Shown here: piece by piece, positions 34,759-44,727 of the stretch
How positions within the stretch are numbered: position 1 is the stretch's first letter
How the letters are laid out: each line of letters begins with the position of its first letter
Assembly: GCA_032719365.1 (NCBI GenBank)
Contig: CM064871.1
Coordinates: forward strand, 25,269,566-25,333,565
DNA length: 64,000 bases
Source of the DNA: Prinsepia uniflora
Lineage: Eukaryota > Streptophyta > Magnoliopsida > Rosales > Rosaceae
Direction: 5' to 3'
Translations under genes and position numbers: made by a program
Notes under the pieces: generated by a model
Told to the model about the DNA's origin: nothing
The model's database searches: none
The model's input: only the letters and a program-made list of their open reading frames with translations

Positions 34759-35085
34759 AGTTGATTCGGGACTCTTAGAGATGATTCTCCCGCCAGCAGC
34801 CCATCTGTTTGTTGAAAAAACGTCGCGCCTGCCCCCGTCGCAGGTGGTGGGGGGGAGGGGGGGTGGTTCACAGTAGTAGCGGCCATGGGGAACGTTCCAA
34901 AACTGAATGTAGTTTTCCAATCCGGCATTCGGAACGGTAGGTGATTTGATGCGTGGCAGGGGGCCGTGCAGGAGACATGAAAATGGTTCCTTCGGAATCT
35001 CAAGCAGTGGTTCACTCACGGCAGCCATCGTTGCGGCGGATGTGGCAGCCTTGGAGGCTCGCGCGGATTGGCGTGTTCTGGCCAT
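34759..35085 (-). pseudogene. gag: Gypsy gag, N-terminal part
   Basis: Starts MARTRQSARASKAATSAATM about 90 bp inside the primer site, a basic, alanine/serine-rich N-terminus usual for plant Gypsy gags, and runs without stops to the solo LTR at 34758. It then continues in 31940 and below. The start is the first ATG after the leader. Confidence 0.6.
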
Positions 35086-35174
35086 GTGAAGAATGGTAAG
35101 TGTCGAAAGTGTGATGATGGAGTTTTTTCAAGGAAAAACTAAAGAGAACGCTTTGAGTATTTCTCAAATCGGCT

Positions 35175-35190
35175 CTTAATGAAAGCACCA
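35175..35190 (-). promoter_or_regulatory. Primer binding site of the gag-only Gypsy element
   Basis: The minus strand reads TGGTGCTTTCATTAAG two bases after the LTR end, in the position of a tRNA primer site. TGGTGCTTTCATT is common at this place in plant Gypsy elements; I do not assign the tRNA. Confidence 0.65.
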
Positions 35191-35192
35191 GT

Positions 35193-35697
35193 TGTTGATG
35201 CAGAAATCGTCCGGTTCTGTGAAATTCCTTCTCAATCCCGACACACAAGAACGAAAAATCAAACGGGGTTAAGGTTGAATCTCGGGGGGTGGGGGGTGGT
35301 TTAACTGTAATCGTTCTGATGGTTAAGTCAGTTTTCTGAGAGAATAAACCGACATAATATTTGCAGGAGTTTTTTTATTACTCTTAGAAGTGAGATGAGA
35401 CCTTCTATTTATAGTGAAGCCTTGAGAGTCATCGGAGTGTCTGATTGGTTGAAGGAGAAAGTATTAAATAAGTGATTGTACCGAGTGTAATCACTTATTT
35501 ATTAATGAATAAATAATTCGCTGGGAAGTTATTTATTATCAGCATTGATATGATTAATTAATATATTTAGCTGGTAAATATATTGAATTAATGCGGAGAT
35601 CGTAACATGTCGATGTCAATTTTACCAAGGATAATATTGGCATTATGAGAATTGTCGGTCACATGGCAGCTCCAGAATATTCTGATAATTTATGAGT
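35193..35697 (-). repeat. Right (5') LTR, truncated
   Basis: Matches 25937-26475 closely until about 35697, then changes to unrelated AT-rich DNA, so its outer part has been lost. Confidence 0.8.
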
Positions 35698-37581
35698 CCA
35701 TATTGCTAAACTTTATTAACCGAGTATATATACTAACTATATATATGATACTGTGGTGCCTTAAACACAATCAAAGCAATAATAATATAATATAATTATC
35801 TTTGAAAAACTTTATATATTTTAATGCAAAACAATTCATGGGCCTGGTAATTAATAATGGAAATCATCTGAGGAAATAGTTCTGTAACATTTCAAAGCAA
35901 TAATAATATAATATAATTATCTTCATATATATCCAGTGTACCTGTAGTGCTATTCATGGATATATTCCCAATATACTAGATCACCATAAAATACGTACGG
36001 TAACACTATTAATTTTTATTTATTTTTTATGTTTATCATCCTTCATGCTTTATTTTAATTTGCGTATGGCCAAACTCATGGATCGATCGTCAGTCGAAAG
36101 AAGAGAGGAGAAGAAGAAAAAGTGCACACTTGACTTGTTTGCTACTTGCTCGAGATCCTAGGGAAAGACCATTCAGATTCTATTTACGCACGAAAAAATC
36201 AACTACGGGAAAATCAACTACGGGCCGAAGTAAGAAATTCACTAAATTAAAGACTCAATCCAACTAAGGCTCAACTCTAGTTTGTATCAACTTGCTGGAT
36301 TATGGGGAAGTGCGAGCGTGATTAACGCAATCACACTGACATAGTATCAACCAACCCCACTCTCATACTGCCTATAAAAAGAGAAGAAGCCCTCTTTCCA
36401 AAAGGATAACCAACAACTCAATCAAACAAACTTAATCAATTTCAACAACTGTAAACCCTCAAAAGTTTCTTTGTTCTCAAAAGCTCGCATTCTTGGCAAA
36501 ACCTATATCTTTCGATCTACAATCAAAATTCAGTTCTTCTCTCAACCATTCTCAGTTATTACTCCAAGAACACAAGACTTTCCTTCATTCCAACTTGCAT
36601 CCTAAGTTCGCCTTTGAAGACTTCCTAACCATTTGACTTCATCCCGACTTGTTTTTACAACTGGTTTTGAAGGCTACTAACACTCAACTCATTCTGACTG
36701 CCTCCAAACAAGCCTTTGAGATATTAATACTCCCACTCCCAGACGTCATCATGTCGTTTCGACTACTCTACAAATCTATGACATGATTTCGACGAATGTT
36801 CATCCAGTTGATAGTCTCTCGATCAACTTTCCAGCTCATAGCTACTATTTGTACTTCACCACCATCTCAATACAATAGATATCTTTAATTTTGATCTAGA
36901 TATCTAGGATATACCAACCAATGCATTCTATGGTTGACTCTAAGTCATATAATCATCTTCATGTTCTTGTCTAGTATCATCATTTTGACTTGAAGGAATT
37001 GATCTGTCTAAACCTCACCTAACCTAAATAACATCTTGTTAGTATGAACATGCCGATAATGAACTTGGATTAGGCGCAAAATAAAATATTTAAAGTCTTT
37101 GAAGAAGGCATAGAAAAAGAGCAGGTCAAATAAGACGCCCGCTTACTCCACAATCACTTGATAATAACGAAGGTTCTTGGACTGCAATCATAACCCATTC
37201 TATCCTTATCTAGTAACAACTTCTACTAGTGGCATGCCTACTTTGAAGACAGTTAAAAGGCCAAGTCATCTGGACCAACATATCAATACTTCATCAAATT
37301 TTAGCATTCTTGTTAAGATCTTGTTCATCTTGTCCTACGCTTTCTTCAATGGAATTTGCATCTAATTCTTCATCAGTTGGTGTAATACCTTTGTGAATAG
37401 AAAGAATTAAAAATGGCAAGATGTCAGTGGAAATTGGATGAAAATCAAATATATTTATGTAAAGTTTATTATGAGAGGCTTTATCTTGTTTGCTTTTCGC
37501 TTGTTGCAAATGTGAAAAGAGGTTGTTTCCTTGGTTTTCTTTCTGATTCTTTAATTAAGTTGTATGACAGTTTCAAGAGAA
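35698..37581. other. AT-rich region, no gene recognised
   Basis: A 30-bp AT-rich block (TCAAAGCAATAATAATATAA and on) is directly repeated at about 35771 and 35892. A TATA box-like TATAAAAA at 36373-36380 is followed by a CAA-rich, G-poor stretch to about 36600, resembling an LTR R/U5 or a transcript leader. No partner LTR or coding frame with a recognisable domain is present. Confidence 0.4.
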
Positions 37582-37963
37582 TAAGTGGCAATTGAAGATA
37601 GTGGGGCTTTAATTGCCACTTAACCCGTTTAACCTATTTAATATGTTTAACCTATTTAAATTGTAAGATTTAATAGGTATTTAGGTAGGTAAATGGGTAG
37701 ATATATGGGTTAGTAATGACACGTTTATTAAATGGTTAAATATATAAGCCAATATACAGGTTAACCTGTTAACCCGAAATCTACCCATTTATTAAACGGG
37801 TTAACAGGTCATTATACGGGTTAACAGGTTGACCCGAAACCCACATGTTTATTAAACGGGTCATAACGGGTTGACCCGAAAATGACCCGAAATTTTAATC
37901 GTGCAGGCTGACCCGGATAAATTTCGTGGAGGTTTCGAGTCGTGTCAAAAATTGCCACCCTTA
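37582..37963. mobile_element. Degenerate hAT-like MITE
   Basis: Ends TAAGTGGCAATT (37582) and AATTGCCACCCTTA (37963) form an imperfect inverted repeat of the TAGGGGTGGCAA type found in plant hAT elements. The interior is full of GGGTTAACAGGTTGACCCG-like subterminal repeats in both orientations. No 8-bp duplication is visible and the left end may be secondarily altered. Confidence 0.45.
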
Positions 37964-38100
37964 ACGTTACATATTGAAAGTCAACATGTAATAGCGTAAT
38001 ACACATACACTCAGAGACTGAGGGACACATCTTCTCGATCATGAGAGCTAAGGAAATCGTGAATGCCCTTAATATACTACACTTCAGTATTAATCAGTCG

Positions 38101-39013
38101 TGAAAATATCGCCAGTTTCGCCGATATATCGCTCGATATATCGGTGAAATTGGTTGGTGGCACATAAGAGTAGGGAAAGAAATTGAGCGAAATATCTACT
38201 TTTTCCCTTGTTTTAAGCCCATCGATCTCCTTATTTCATTAAAACGATCGAGATATGAACAAATTTCATGAAAATCGGACGTAAAACCATTGAGTTACAG
38301 TCGAGTCTGCCGCGAGGGTCAAAAAACCCGAATCGCAGACCCGCGCGAGGTAGAAGATGACTGTTTTTAAGTTTGTATTTGTGCTTTATATATTATTTGG
38401 TTTCTTAATTTTCAATTGGGTTTGTTAGTTCAGTTGGTTTTGGTGGCTTGTTTTCAATTAAAGCACCTGGGTTCAACCCCAGGTGAACACGCGGGTTCCT
38501 AATCCCTTTTTTTCTCATTTTTTCCTTATTTTAAACTATATTTATCATTTTTTCCAATTTTAAATATATCAATCTTTTCCAATTTTTGAAAAAATATTGC
38601 CTATATTTTTTTATCTTTTTTTTTAATTTTAAATATATTTACTCATTTTATATTTTTTCCCCATTCAAAATTTTTTATGCTTATTGTTATGTTTTTAATT
38701 ATATAAACATTCATTTATAGTAATTCACTTCAATTTATGTTTCTGTTTAGATTTTTATATTACTAGTTATCAAAGAACCTTATTGTATCATATTATTCAT
38801 CATATATTTATTATATCAAAGTCATTTTATAGTTTTTTATTAGTCCTATATAACCATCATTGGGTACTTAAGTTTTTTCCAAATTTTCATTCCAAATTTT
38901 CAACTTTTAGACCAAATTTCTGTCATTTTTGTTGACCGTAAACGATATCGATATTTATGACAAGATATCCGTAAATTGGACTAACGATATATCCGTCGAT
39001 ATCGATATTTTCA
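38101..39013. mobile_element. Inverted-repeat element with CGATATATCG subterminal repeats
   Basis: Perfect 11-bp terminal inverted repeats TGAAAATATCG (38101-38111 and its complement at 39003-39013), each followed by more GATATATCG copies. The interior is AT-rich with one GC-rich block and a tRNA-like segment (38418-38484). No coding capacity. No convincing target duplication, so the superfamily is not assigned. Confidence 0.55.
38418..38484 (+). ncRNA. tRNA-like segment with A-box and B-box
   Basis: TAGTTCAGTTGG (38426-38437) resembles the tRNA D-arm/A-box and GGTTCAACCCC (38470-38480) the B-box. The T-arm ACCTGG/CCAGGT (38465-38470 with 38479-38484) pairs perfectly. No acceptor stem pairs at the ends, so it is not a functional tRNA gene; it may be a tRNA pseudogene or SINE-like promoter. 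Confidence 0.45.
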
Positions 39014-39084
39014 TCGTTGGTGTTAATGAGTACAAACTAGTCATAATCAACATGAGTTATGTTACAATTTGTATAAGATGGTAT

Positions 39085-39115
<31 letters not shown>

Positions 39116-39821
39116 ATGATGAGAGTTCCCCTCCCCTACACAATAAGAGTTCATGCACATTCTGAGGCAGACAACACTGTTCCTCTTAATGCAATGAAGA
39201 TCAGTACTATCAAAATTCACCCAACAATTATTTTTTCATCTCTCTATGACCTGCTGAGAAATGGTTACAAGTCAAACAGGAAGATGTCCTAGCAGTGTAA
39301 AGGTAAATCAATAAGTTCAGATACATTGATTGTGAACGCCTCTACACCACCTGATGCATTCAATCCTCTATTTACTGCGTCTCACCCAACAAGTTCAAAT
39401 ACACTTTACATTAAAACTTGGGAAACTGGATACAATGAAGATTAAGTGGGTTAGAAATTCAACATTTATTATTTCCCTACTGGTGCAATCTCATTGTGAC
39501 AGTCTTGTGGGAAATGAAGATCATCCCGTACCAACAGTGTTGAGTGGAAAGGAGGACAACTACGAAAGTGTGAAGATGGCCCAGCAATGTCAAAGCAAAT
39601 CAACATTGATTGTGAACAGCTCTACACCGCCTGTTACATTCAGTCTAATAGCTATTAGGTCTCACCAGACTAGATTAGGGCATAATAAATCTTGGAAATT
39701 AGGGCACAAAGAAGGTCTTGTGAACCAGGGAGTTAGCAAATCACCAATGAATGCAACCCTACTAGATCAAAACTTATACGGCAACTTTGTGGACATTGAA
39801 GCACATACCTTAACTAAGTGA
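39014..39821 (+). other. Region upstream of the LINE with an internal duplication
   Basis: A (CT)n microsatellite at 39089-39115 is followed by a block (about 39190-39370) imperfectly repeated at about 39430-39670, sharing ACATTGATTGTGAAC and CTCTACACC. A 155-codon plus-strand frame at 39354-39821 has no recognisable domain. This may be LINE 5' leader sequence; I cannot place the LINE's true start. Confidence 0.35.
39089..39115. repeat. (CT)n microsatellite
   Basis: Twenty-seven bases of alternating TC, seen directly. Confidence 0.9.
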
Positions 39822-40886
39822 ATGGATGGGAAGGAGAACTACTACGAAATTAATAGCAGCTACCAACTGATGCAGAAGAGATTAAAGGCGATTGATGGAG
39901 GAGTAACTGCTCCGTCTGGCTCCCAAGGCTATTTATTCAAGCTAAAGCCTTGTCATTCAACGCACCAACAAAGGAAACAAAACAAGAAACCCAGGCCCCA
40001 ACCAAAACCTCCGTTTTCAAGGTGCTCAATTCTCTGCTTCCTCTCCCTTATTGTTTTGTATCAGCTCTTGGTTCACTCCTCTTGCAAGAATATCATGGAC
40101 CAAATGAACACTAATGACTTGGTCATAAATCTAGAAGCAACAATGGGTCTCTCTGACCTTGTGTGCGGACCAAAACTTGTGGGGACGGTGATAGCCATGA
40201 AAGCCCCAAATAGGAGTGCAGTTAAGAAAATCATCACCACCGCTTGGGCCAGATTTGGGGAGACCAGAATCACCCATACTATGGATAGAAATTTCACCAT
40301 ATTGGTTTAGGACGAAGCTATGGCTGAAAAAATCATCAAAGGAGGCCCCTGGTCAGCTATGGGTTTCTGCTTTTCAGTTCAAAGATGACCAGAAAACAAA
40401 GCTATTGAAGAACTTCCTCCCCATTTGGTTACATACTAGATTCAAGCCCATGGTGTTCCCATGAACCTGTTGTCTCAAGAAAATGCCAGGATTGTTGGAG
40501 GGAGAATTAGGAATATCGTGGAGGCTGAAGATCCTTGGACTCACGGCCCCAAGGGGTATTTGCAATTTAGAGTCCAGATTGATACTTCCAAACCGCTACC
40601 TCTTGGTTTCTAGCTTCCCAGGTCTGATGGAGATGATACGTGGGCTTAATTCCGACTTGAACGCCTTTAGAACTTTTTCTATAATTGTAGAAGATTGGGT
40701 CATTATGACCGTGGGTGTTGCTACGCTCCGGCCTCAACTGAAAACTCTTGTGCATCTGCTTATGAAGAATGGCTGAACACTCGTGCGGTCCGTGATGATC
40801 AGCTGCAACAGACCCCAACGCCGCCGCGGAGGGCCAGACGGTTGCTAGGAACTTCCAATGGAAAACACACAGAAAGAGGTGTGTGA
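39822..40886 (+). pseudogene. LINE ORF1 (DUF4283-like, zinc knuckle)
   Basis: One frame from 39822 to about 40780, with six or so in-frame stops (first at 40308). Segments TTAWARFGETRITHTMDRNF, IKGGPWSAMGFCFSVQRW and LVTY-stop-IQAHGVPMNLLS follow the plant LINE DUF4283 pattern. They are followed by DTWA-stop-FRLERL and FFYNCRRLGHYDRGC, a CCHC knuckle whose first cysteine is lost (FFYNC where FCYxC is usual). ORF1 binds LINE RNA; this copy cannot make it intact. Confidence 0.75.
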
Positions 40887-41278
40887 GGGGTACGATTACC
40901 GAGAGAGCCTTGGAACCTGTGATGATTGAAGAGTCGTTAGCTACGACTAACCTAGGGAGTATGGAGAAAGCAGGCCAAACTGAGACAAGCCTTCACTTTT
41001 CTTCCTCCTCCAGTCACGATCTGTTATGTAGGGAGAGCTTTAATCCCTTTCTCAAGTCTGACCATACTGAACATCCAAGGACTTCTGTCCAGATATATGG
41101 AAATAACATGGAGACGTTGAGGAGGGTAGTGCGGTCTCCTGCAAGCAGTATATTATTCAATGATGGGGGGTTTACAAAATGGGCCAAGGGGGGTCACAAC
41201 CTATTAAGACCCGAAGTGGATCAATTATAAGCCAACTCAATTACCTTTCTTCTAAGTGGGCAGACAGTCAACTGGTCT

Positions 41279-42300
41279 GTGGTGGGCCAATCTAACTTAG
41301 GCCTTGAGTGTGAGCATTCTCATGTGGAAAATTTGGTGGGTTGTATTGGGCCTGCTCCTACTTTCAACTTGGACTATTGTGTGGATAAATCTTTTGACTC
41401 CATGGGATTGAAAAGATACTTACCAAATTATGAGGAAGTGGCTACGACTAGCAGTAAGAAGGCTAAGATGGAGGGGAAACAGAATGTGAAGCAAAAAGGA
41501 GCGGGGAAAAAACTCAAAAATCATGGCTACACTGTTGGGATGAAAACAAGGAACAAGGAAATGAATGAATTGTACGCTAATTCTAATTTGGTGGAGGTTA
41601 TGGTGGGGATGGCTGCTGGTGTGGACAGTATGAGAGCATCTGTCACAAATATGGGTGATGAAGGTGATGATAATTGCAACAAAAACGTTGGTGGTTGCTG
41701 GCTAGTGTCAGCTGTTGAGAAAAAAATGAGTCTTATGAGTAGAAAGGCTGGTTTTCTTAAATTTTATTGTGTGGATCCTGTAGGCACTGCTGGGGGCCTT
41801 GGATTGCTATGGAATGATGATTTGAATACTTCTGTTAGTCTTACATCAAAAATATCTGATTGATACCACTATCTCCATTCCAAATTCAGATATTGTCTTT
41901 CATGCCTCTTGGGCCTATGGTACTCCGTATAGTGATGATAAGTCTGCCATGTGGGAATGGTTAGGCTGATCACTCACCTTTGTTTGTTTTCCTTGGGTCT
42001 GTATTGGGGATTTTAATGAGCACCTGTGGGCTCATGAGAAACTTGGTGGTAGGACAGACTGGGCGAATCGTAGGAGGTTCCTACAAGAGTTTATGGACAA
42101 TTCAAGGCTTATCGACTTGGGATTTCAGGGACAACAATTCACTTGGCGGGGTATTAGAGCTGGAAATGAATTAGTGCAAGAAAGTATTGATCGTGCGCTT
42201 ATCAATCACTACTGGCAATCCCGCTAGCCAAGTAGCACATTATCTCACTTTCCGGCTATTGGTTCTGATCATTGTCCCCTTCTACTGAACCCTATGCCAT
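41279..42300 (+). pseudogene. LINE ORF2 start: linker and endonuclease
   Basis: After a lysine-rich linker (SSKKAKMEGKQNVKQKGAGK), the frame reads RKAGFLKFYCVDPVGTAGGL then GLLWNDDL, typical of the plant L1 apurinic endonuclease. The later part, in a broken frame, has CIGDFNEHLW near 41998, RRRFLQEFMDNSRLIDLGF, FTWRG and SDHCPLLL near 42267, the family's GDFN and SDH catalytic motifs. The N-terminal strand with the usual WNCRG motif is not visible. Frameshifts and stops between 41863 and 41990. Confidence 0.75.
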
Positions 42301-42884
42301 AAGTCAGGAAGTGTAAAAAGCTGTTTAAGTTTGAGGAAAATTGAGAAAATGAGGTCGAGTGTGAAGATGTGATCAGAAGGAGTTGGGGAAGTCATGTGAA
42401 TGCCAACCGCTAGAGATGAGAAGTTAAGCTATCCACCTGCAAGGCCGCTCTAACTCGGTGGAGTAAAGACAAATTTCCTAAAAATAGGGCTAGGATTGGA
42501 GCTTTTTCTTCTGAACTGGAAGCGCTACAACATGATTAGGAAGGAAATTAGGACATAATGGAGCCAATTAAGGCTGATCTTGGGTGGTTATGGAGTATGG
42601 AAGAGCAATATTGGCACGAGCGCTCACGTGTAAAATAGTTATCGGCTGGAGATGCCATTACGGATTTTTTCCATCAAACCACAATTCAACGAATGCGGCA
42701 GAATCTAATCACACAAATAAAAAGGAATGATGACAGTTGGACTGAGTCTGATTTGGAGGTTAGGTACATTGTGGACTCCTAATTTAAAAGTATATTTACT
42801 ACGAACGGGCCCAGACACTGGGGGGAAACTATAAACTTCATTGCATCCATTGTTGCTCCCCATATTAACACTACCCTTACTGCT

Positions 42885-44727
42885 TTGACCAATGTGAAGG
42901 AGGTAAAGCTAGCGGCTTGTCAAATGGGCCCTCTAAAGGCCCCTGGGCCTGATGGCTTCTCTGGTATTTTTTATCAAAATTATTGGAAGAAGATTAAGGA
43001 TGAGGTCATGTCCATGGCTGGGGTGGTTCTTGCCTCCCCCTCTCCTCCCCCCGTTGAGCTCATAGGAAAACTCCACCTTAACAAGCTTAACTCCACTAAT
43101 ATTGTATTGGTCCCGAAGTTCCCAAATCCGGAGGCTGTTTCATATTTCCACCCAATTGCATTGTGTAACTATTGCTACAAGATATTATCAAAGGTCTTGG
43201 AAAATCAGTTGAAACTATTTCTCCCAGATATCAACAGCCCACAGCAAAGTGCCTTCGTTTCTAGCAGAAAAATTCAAGACAATATTTCCATTGCTCATGA
43301 GGCTTTCCATGCTCTAAAACTTAGGACGAAAACCAACAAGCACGAGATGGATCTGAAGTTCGACATGAACAAGGCCTATGACAGAATTGAGTGGGACTTC
43401 CTAAAGGTTGTTCTTTTGAAATTGGGTTTTTCTTCTTTATGGGTTCACAAGGTCATGGATTGTGTTCGAACAATAAAATTTTTTGTGATGGTTAATGGAC
43501 AGCCGGGTGGCTATTTTACCCTACCTCTTCATCCTGGTATGTGATGTTTTTTCCATGATGATCAACCTTGCGGTACAACGTGGTCTTATTGATGGGATAA
43601 GGTTTAGCGAGGGGGTCCAGTTCTTTCTCATCTATGCTTCACAGATGATTCACTACAATTCATAAAGGCTTCAGTAAAAAATTATCATGCTGTTAAGAAG
43701 ATTCTTAATACCTATTGCTTGGCCTCTGGACAACTAGTAAACTTTGGGAAGTCTAATCTATATTGCAGCCCGAATACACCAACTGACCTTCGTGATGGGA
43801 TTGGCGAAATCTTAGGTGTCCAAATTACTCATGATCTTGGTGTTTATCTTGGACTACCTTCAATTTGGGGAAGATCTAAAAGGGAGGATCTCATTTTTGT
43901 AAAGGAAAAAATCCTTAAGAAAGTTCAAAGTTAAAAACAGTGCCTTTTGACTCAAGCAGGTAAAGAGGTTTTAATCAAGGCGATGGCTCAGGCAATTCCT
44001 ATGTATGCTATGTCAGTTTTCAGGTTTCTTAAGGCCATGTGCAATGAGATTGATGTTATCCTTGCAAAATTTGGGTGGGGCCAAGAATAGGATCGTAATA
44101 AACTTCATTGGATTAGTTGGAAGGAATTGGGGTTACCAAAAGCCCTAGGTGGCATGAGCTTTCGAAACTTAGATGATTTTAACACTGCTCTGTTGGAAAA
44201 ACAATGTTGGAGACTGATTTGTGAGCCTGACTCTTTATGGACTCAGACTATGAGGAGCAGATATTATCCAAATGGGAACTTCTTGATGGCAAAGCAAGGG
44301 CACCGGGCTTCATGGGCATGGTCTAGTCTCCTTGATGCTCGGGATGTAATCTCCACTGGGGCTCATTAGCAGGTGGTTAGTGGTAATTGTGTGAAGTTCT
44401 AGACTGATAATTGGGTGATTGGACTGCCTGCTTCTAATCTCAGGTCCTCCACTCCCTCTGGCGCAAATTTGGAGGAGGTAGTCGCAAATTTGGAGGAGGT
44501 AGTCGCAAATTTCATTGATCATCATTCTGGATCCTGGAATTGTGAGGTGTTAGAAAGTCTATTATCTGAAGCGCAGATTCAGGCCATCAATGCTATTCAT
44601 GTTGGTCCTATGTCTGCAAGTGACCACCTAATCTGGTCGGCTACAAAAGATGGGGTTCATTCAGTCAAGAGTGGACATCATTGGTTGAGTTCTTGGGGCC
44701 CCTCTCGGTTGATAGACAACCCTTCCA
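42885..44727 (+). pseudogene. LINE ORF2 reverse transcriptase and zf-RVT start
   Basis: 42885-43544 is open and holds MGPLKAPGPDGFSGIFYQNY, NIVLVPKFPNP, QSAFVSSRKIQDNI and the catalytic FDMNKAYDR. After a frameshift, FTDDS at 43638-43652 replaces the usual F/YADD box. Then come ASGQLVNFGKSNLY and LGVYLGLPSIWGRSKR, and after another stop GLPKALGGMSFRNLDDFN. A 21-bp tandem duplication (44464-44505) repeats NLEEVVA in frame. The frame is cut by the LTR at 44728. Confidence 0.85.

Larger units (their letters stand above)
25937..35697 (-). mobile_element. Ty3/Gypsy-type element with gag, no pol, and a tandem hairpin array
   Basis: About 500 bp at 25937 and 35193 match closely (start TGTTGATG.AGAAAT) and are LTRs of one minus-strand element. 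The right copy is followed inward by a primer site and a gag reading frame. Moving leftward (5' to 3' in the element) come the gag core, a zinc-knuckle-like Cys/His segment, then at once a 25-bp tandem array and the other LTR. No protease, reverse transcriptase or integrase is visible. The left flank is TTGCT; the right LTR is truncated at about 35697, so no duplication can be tested. A plus-strand solo LTR interrupts gag. Confidence 0.75.
39822..44727 (+). mobile_element. L1-like LINE, degenerate, 3' end lost
   Basis: Plus-strand order ORF1 (DUF4283-like plus CCHC knuckle), endonuclease, reverse transcriptase, start of the zf-RVT region: the layout of plant L1 elements. All parts carry stops and frameshifts. 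The RNase H domain, 3' UTR and poly(A) are missing because a family B LTR begins at 44728 and LINE sequence does not resume beyond it. It is a different copy from the minus-strand LINE at 13765-25473. Confidence 0.85.

Noticed and set aside
38418..38484. Functional tRNA gene
   Set aside because: A-box, B-box and T-arm are present but no acceptor stem pairs and the anticodon arm is poor.
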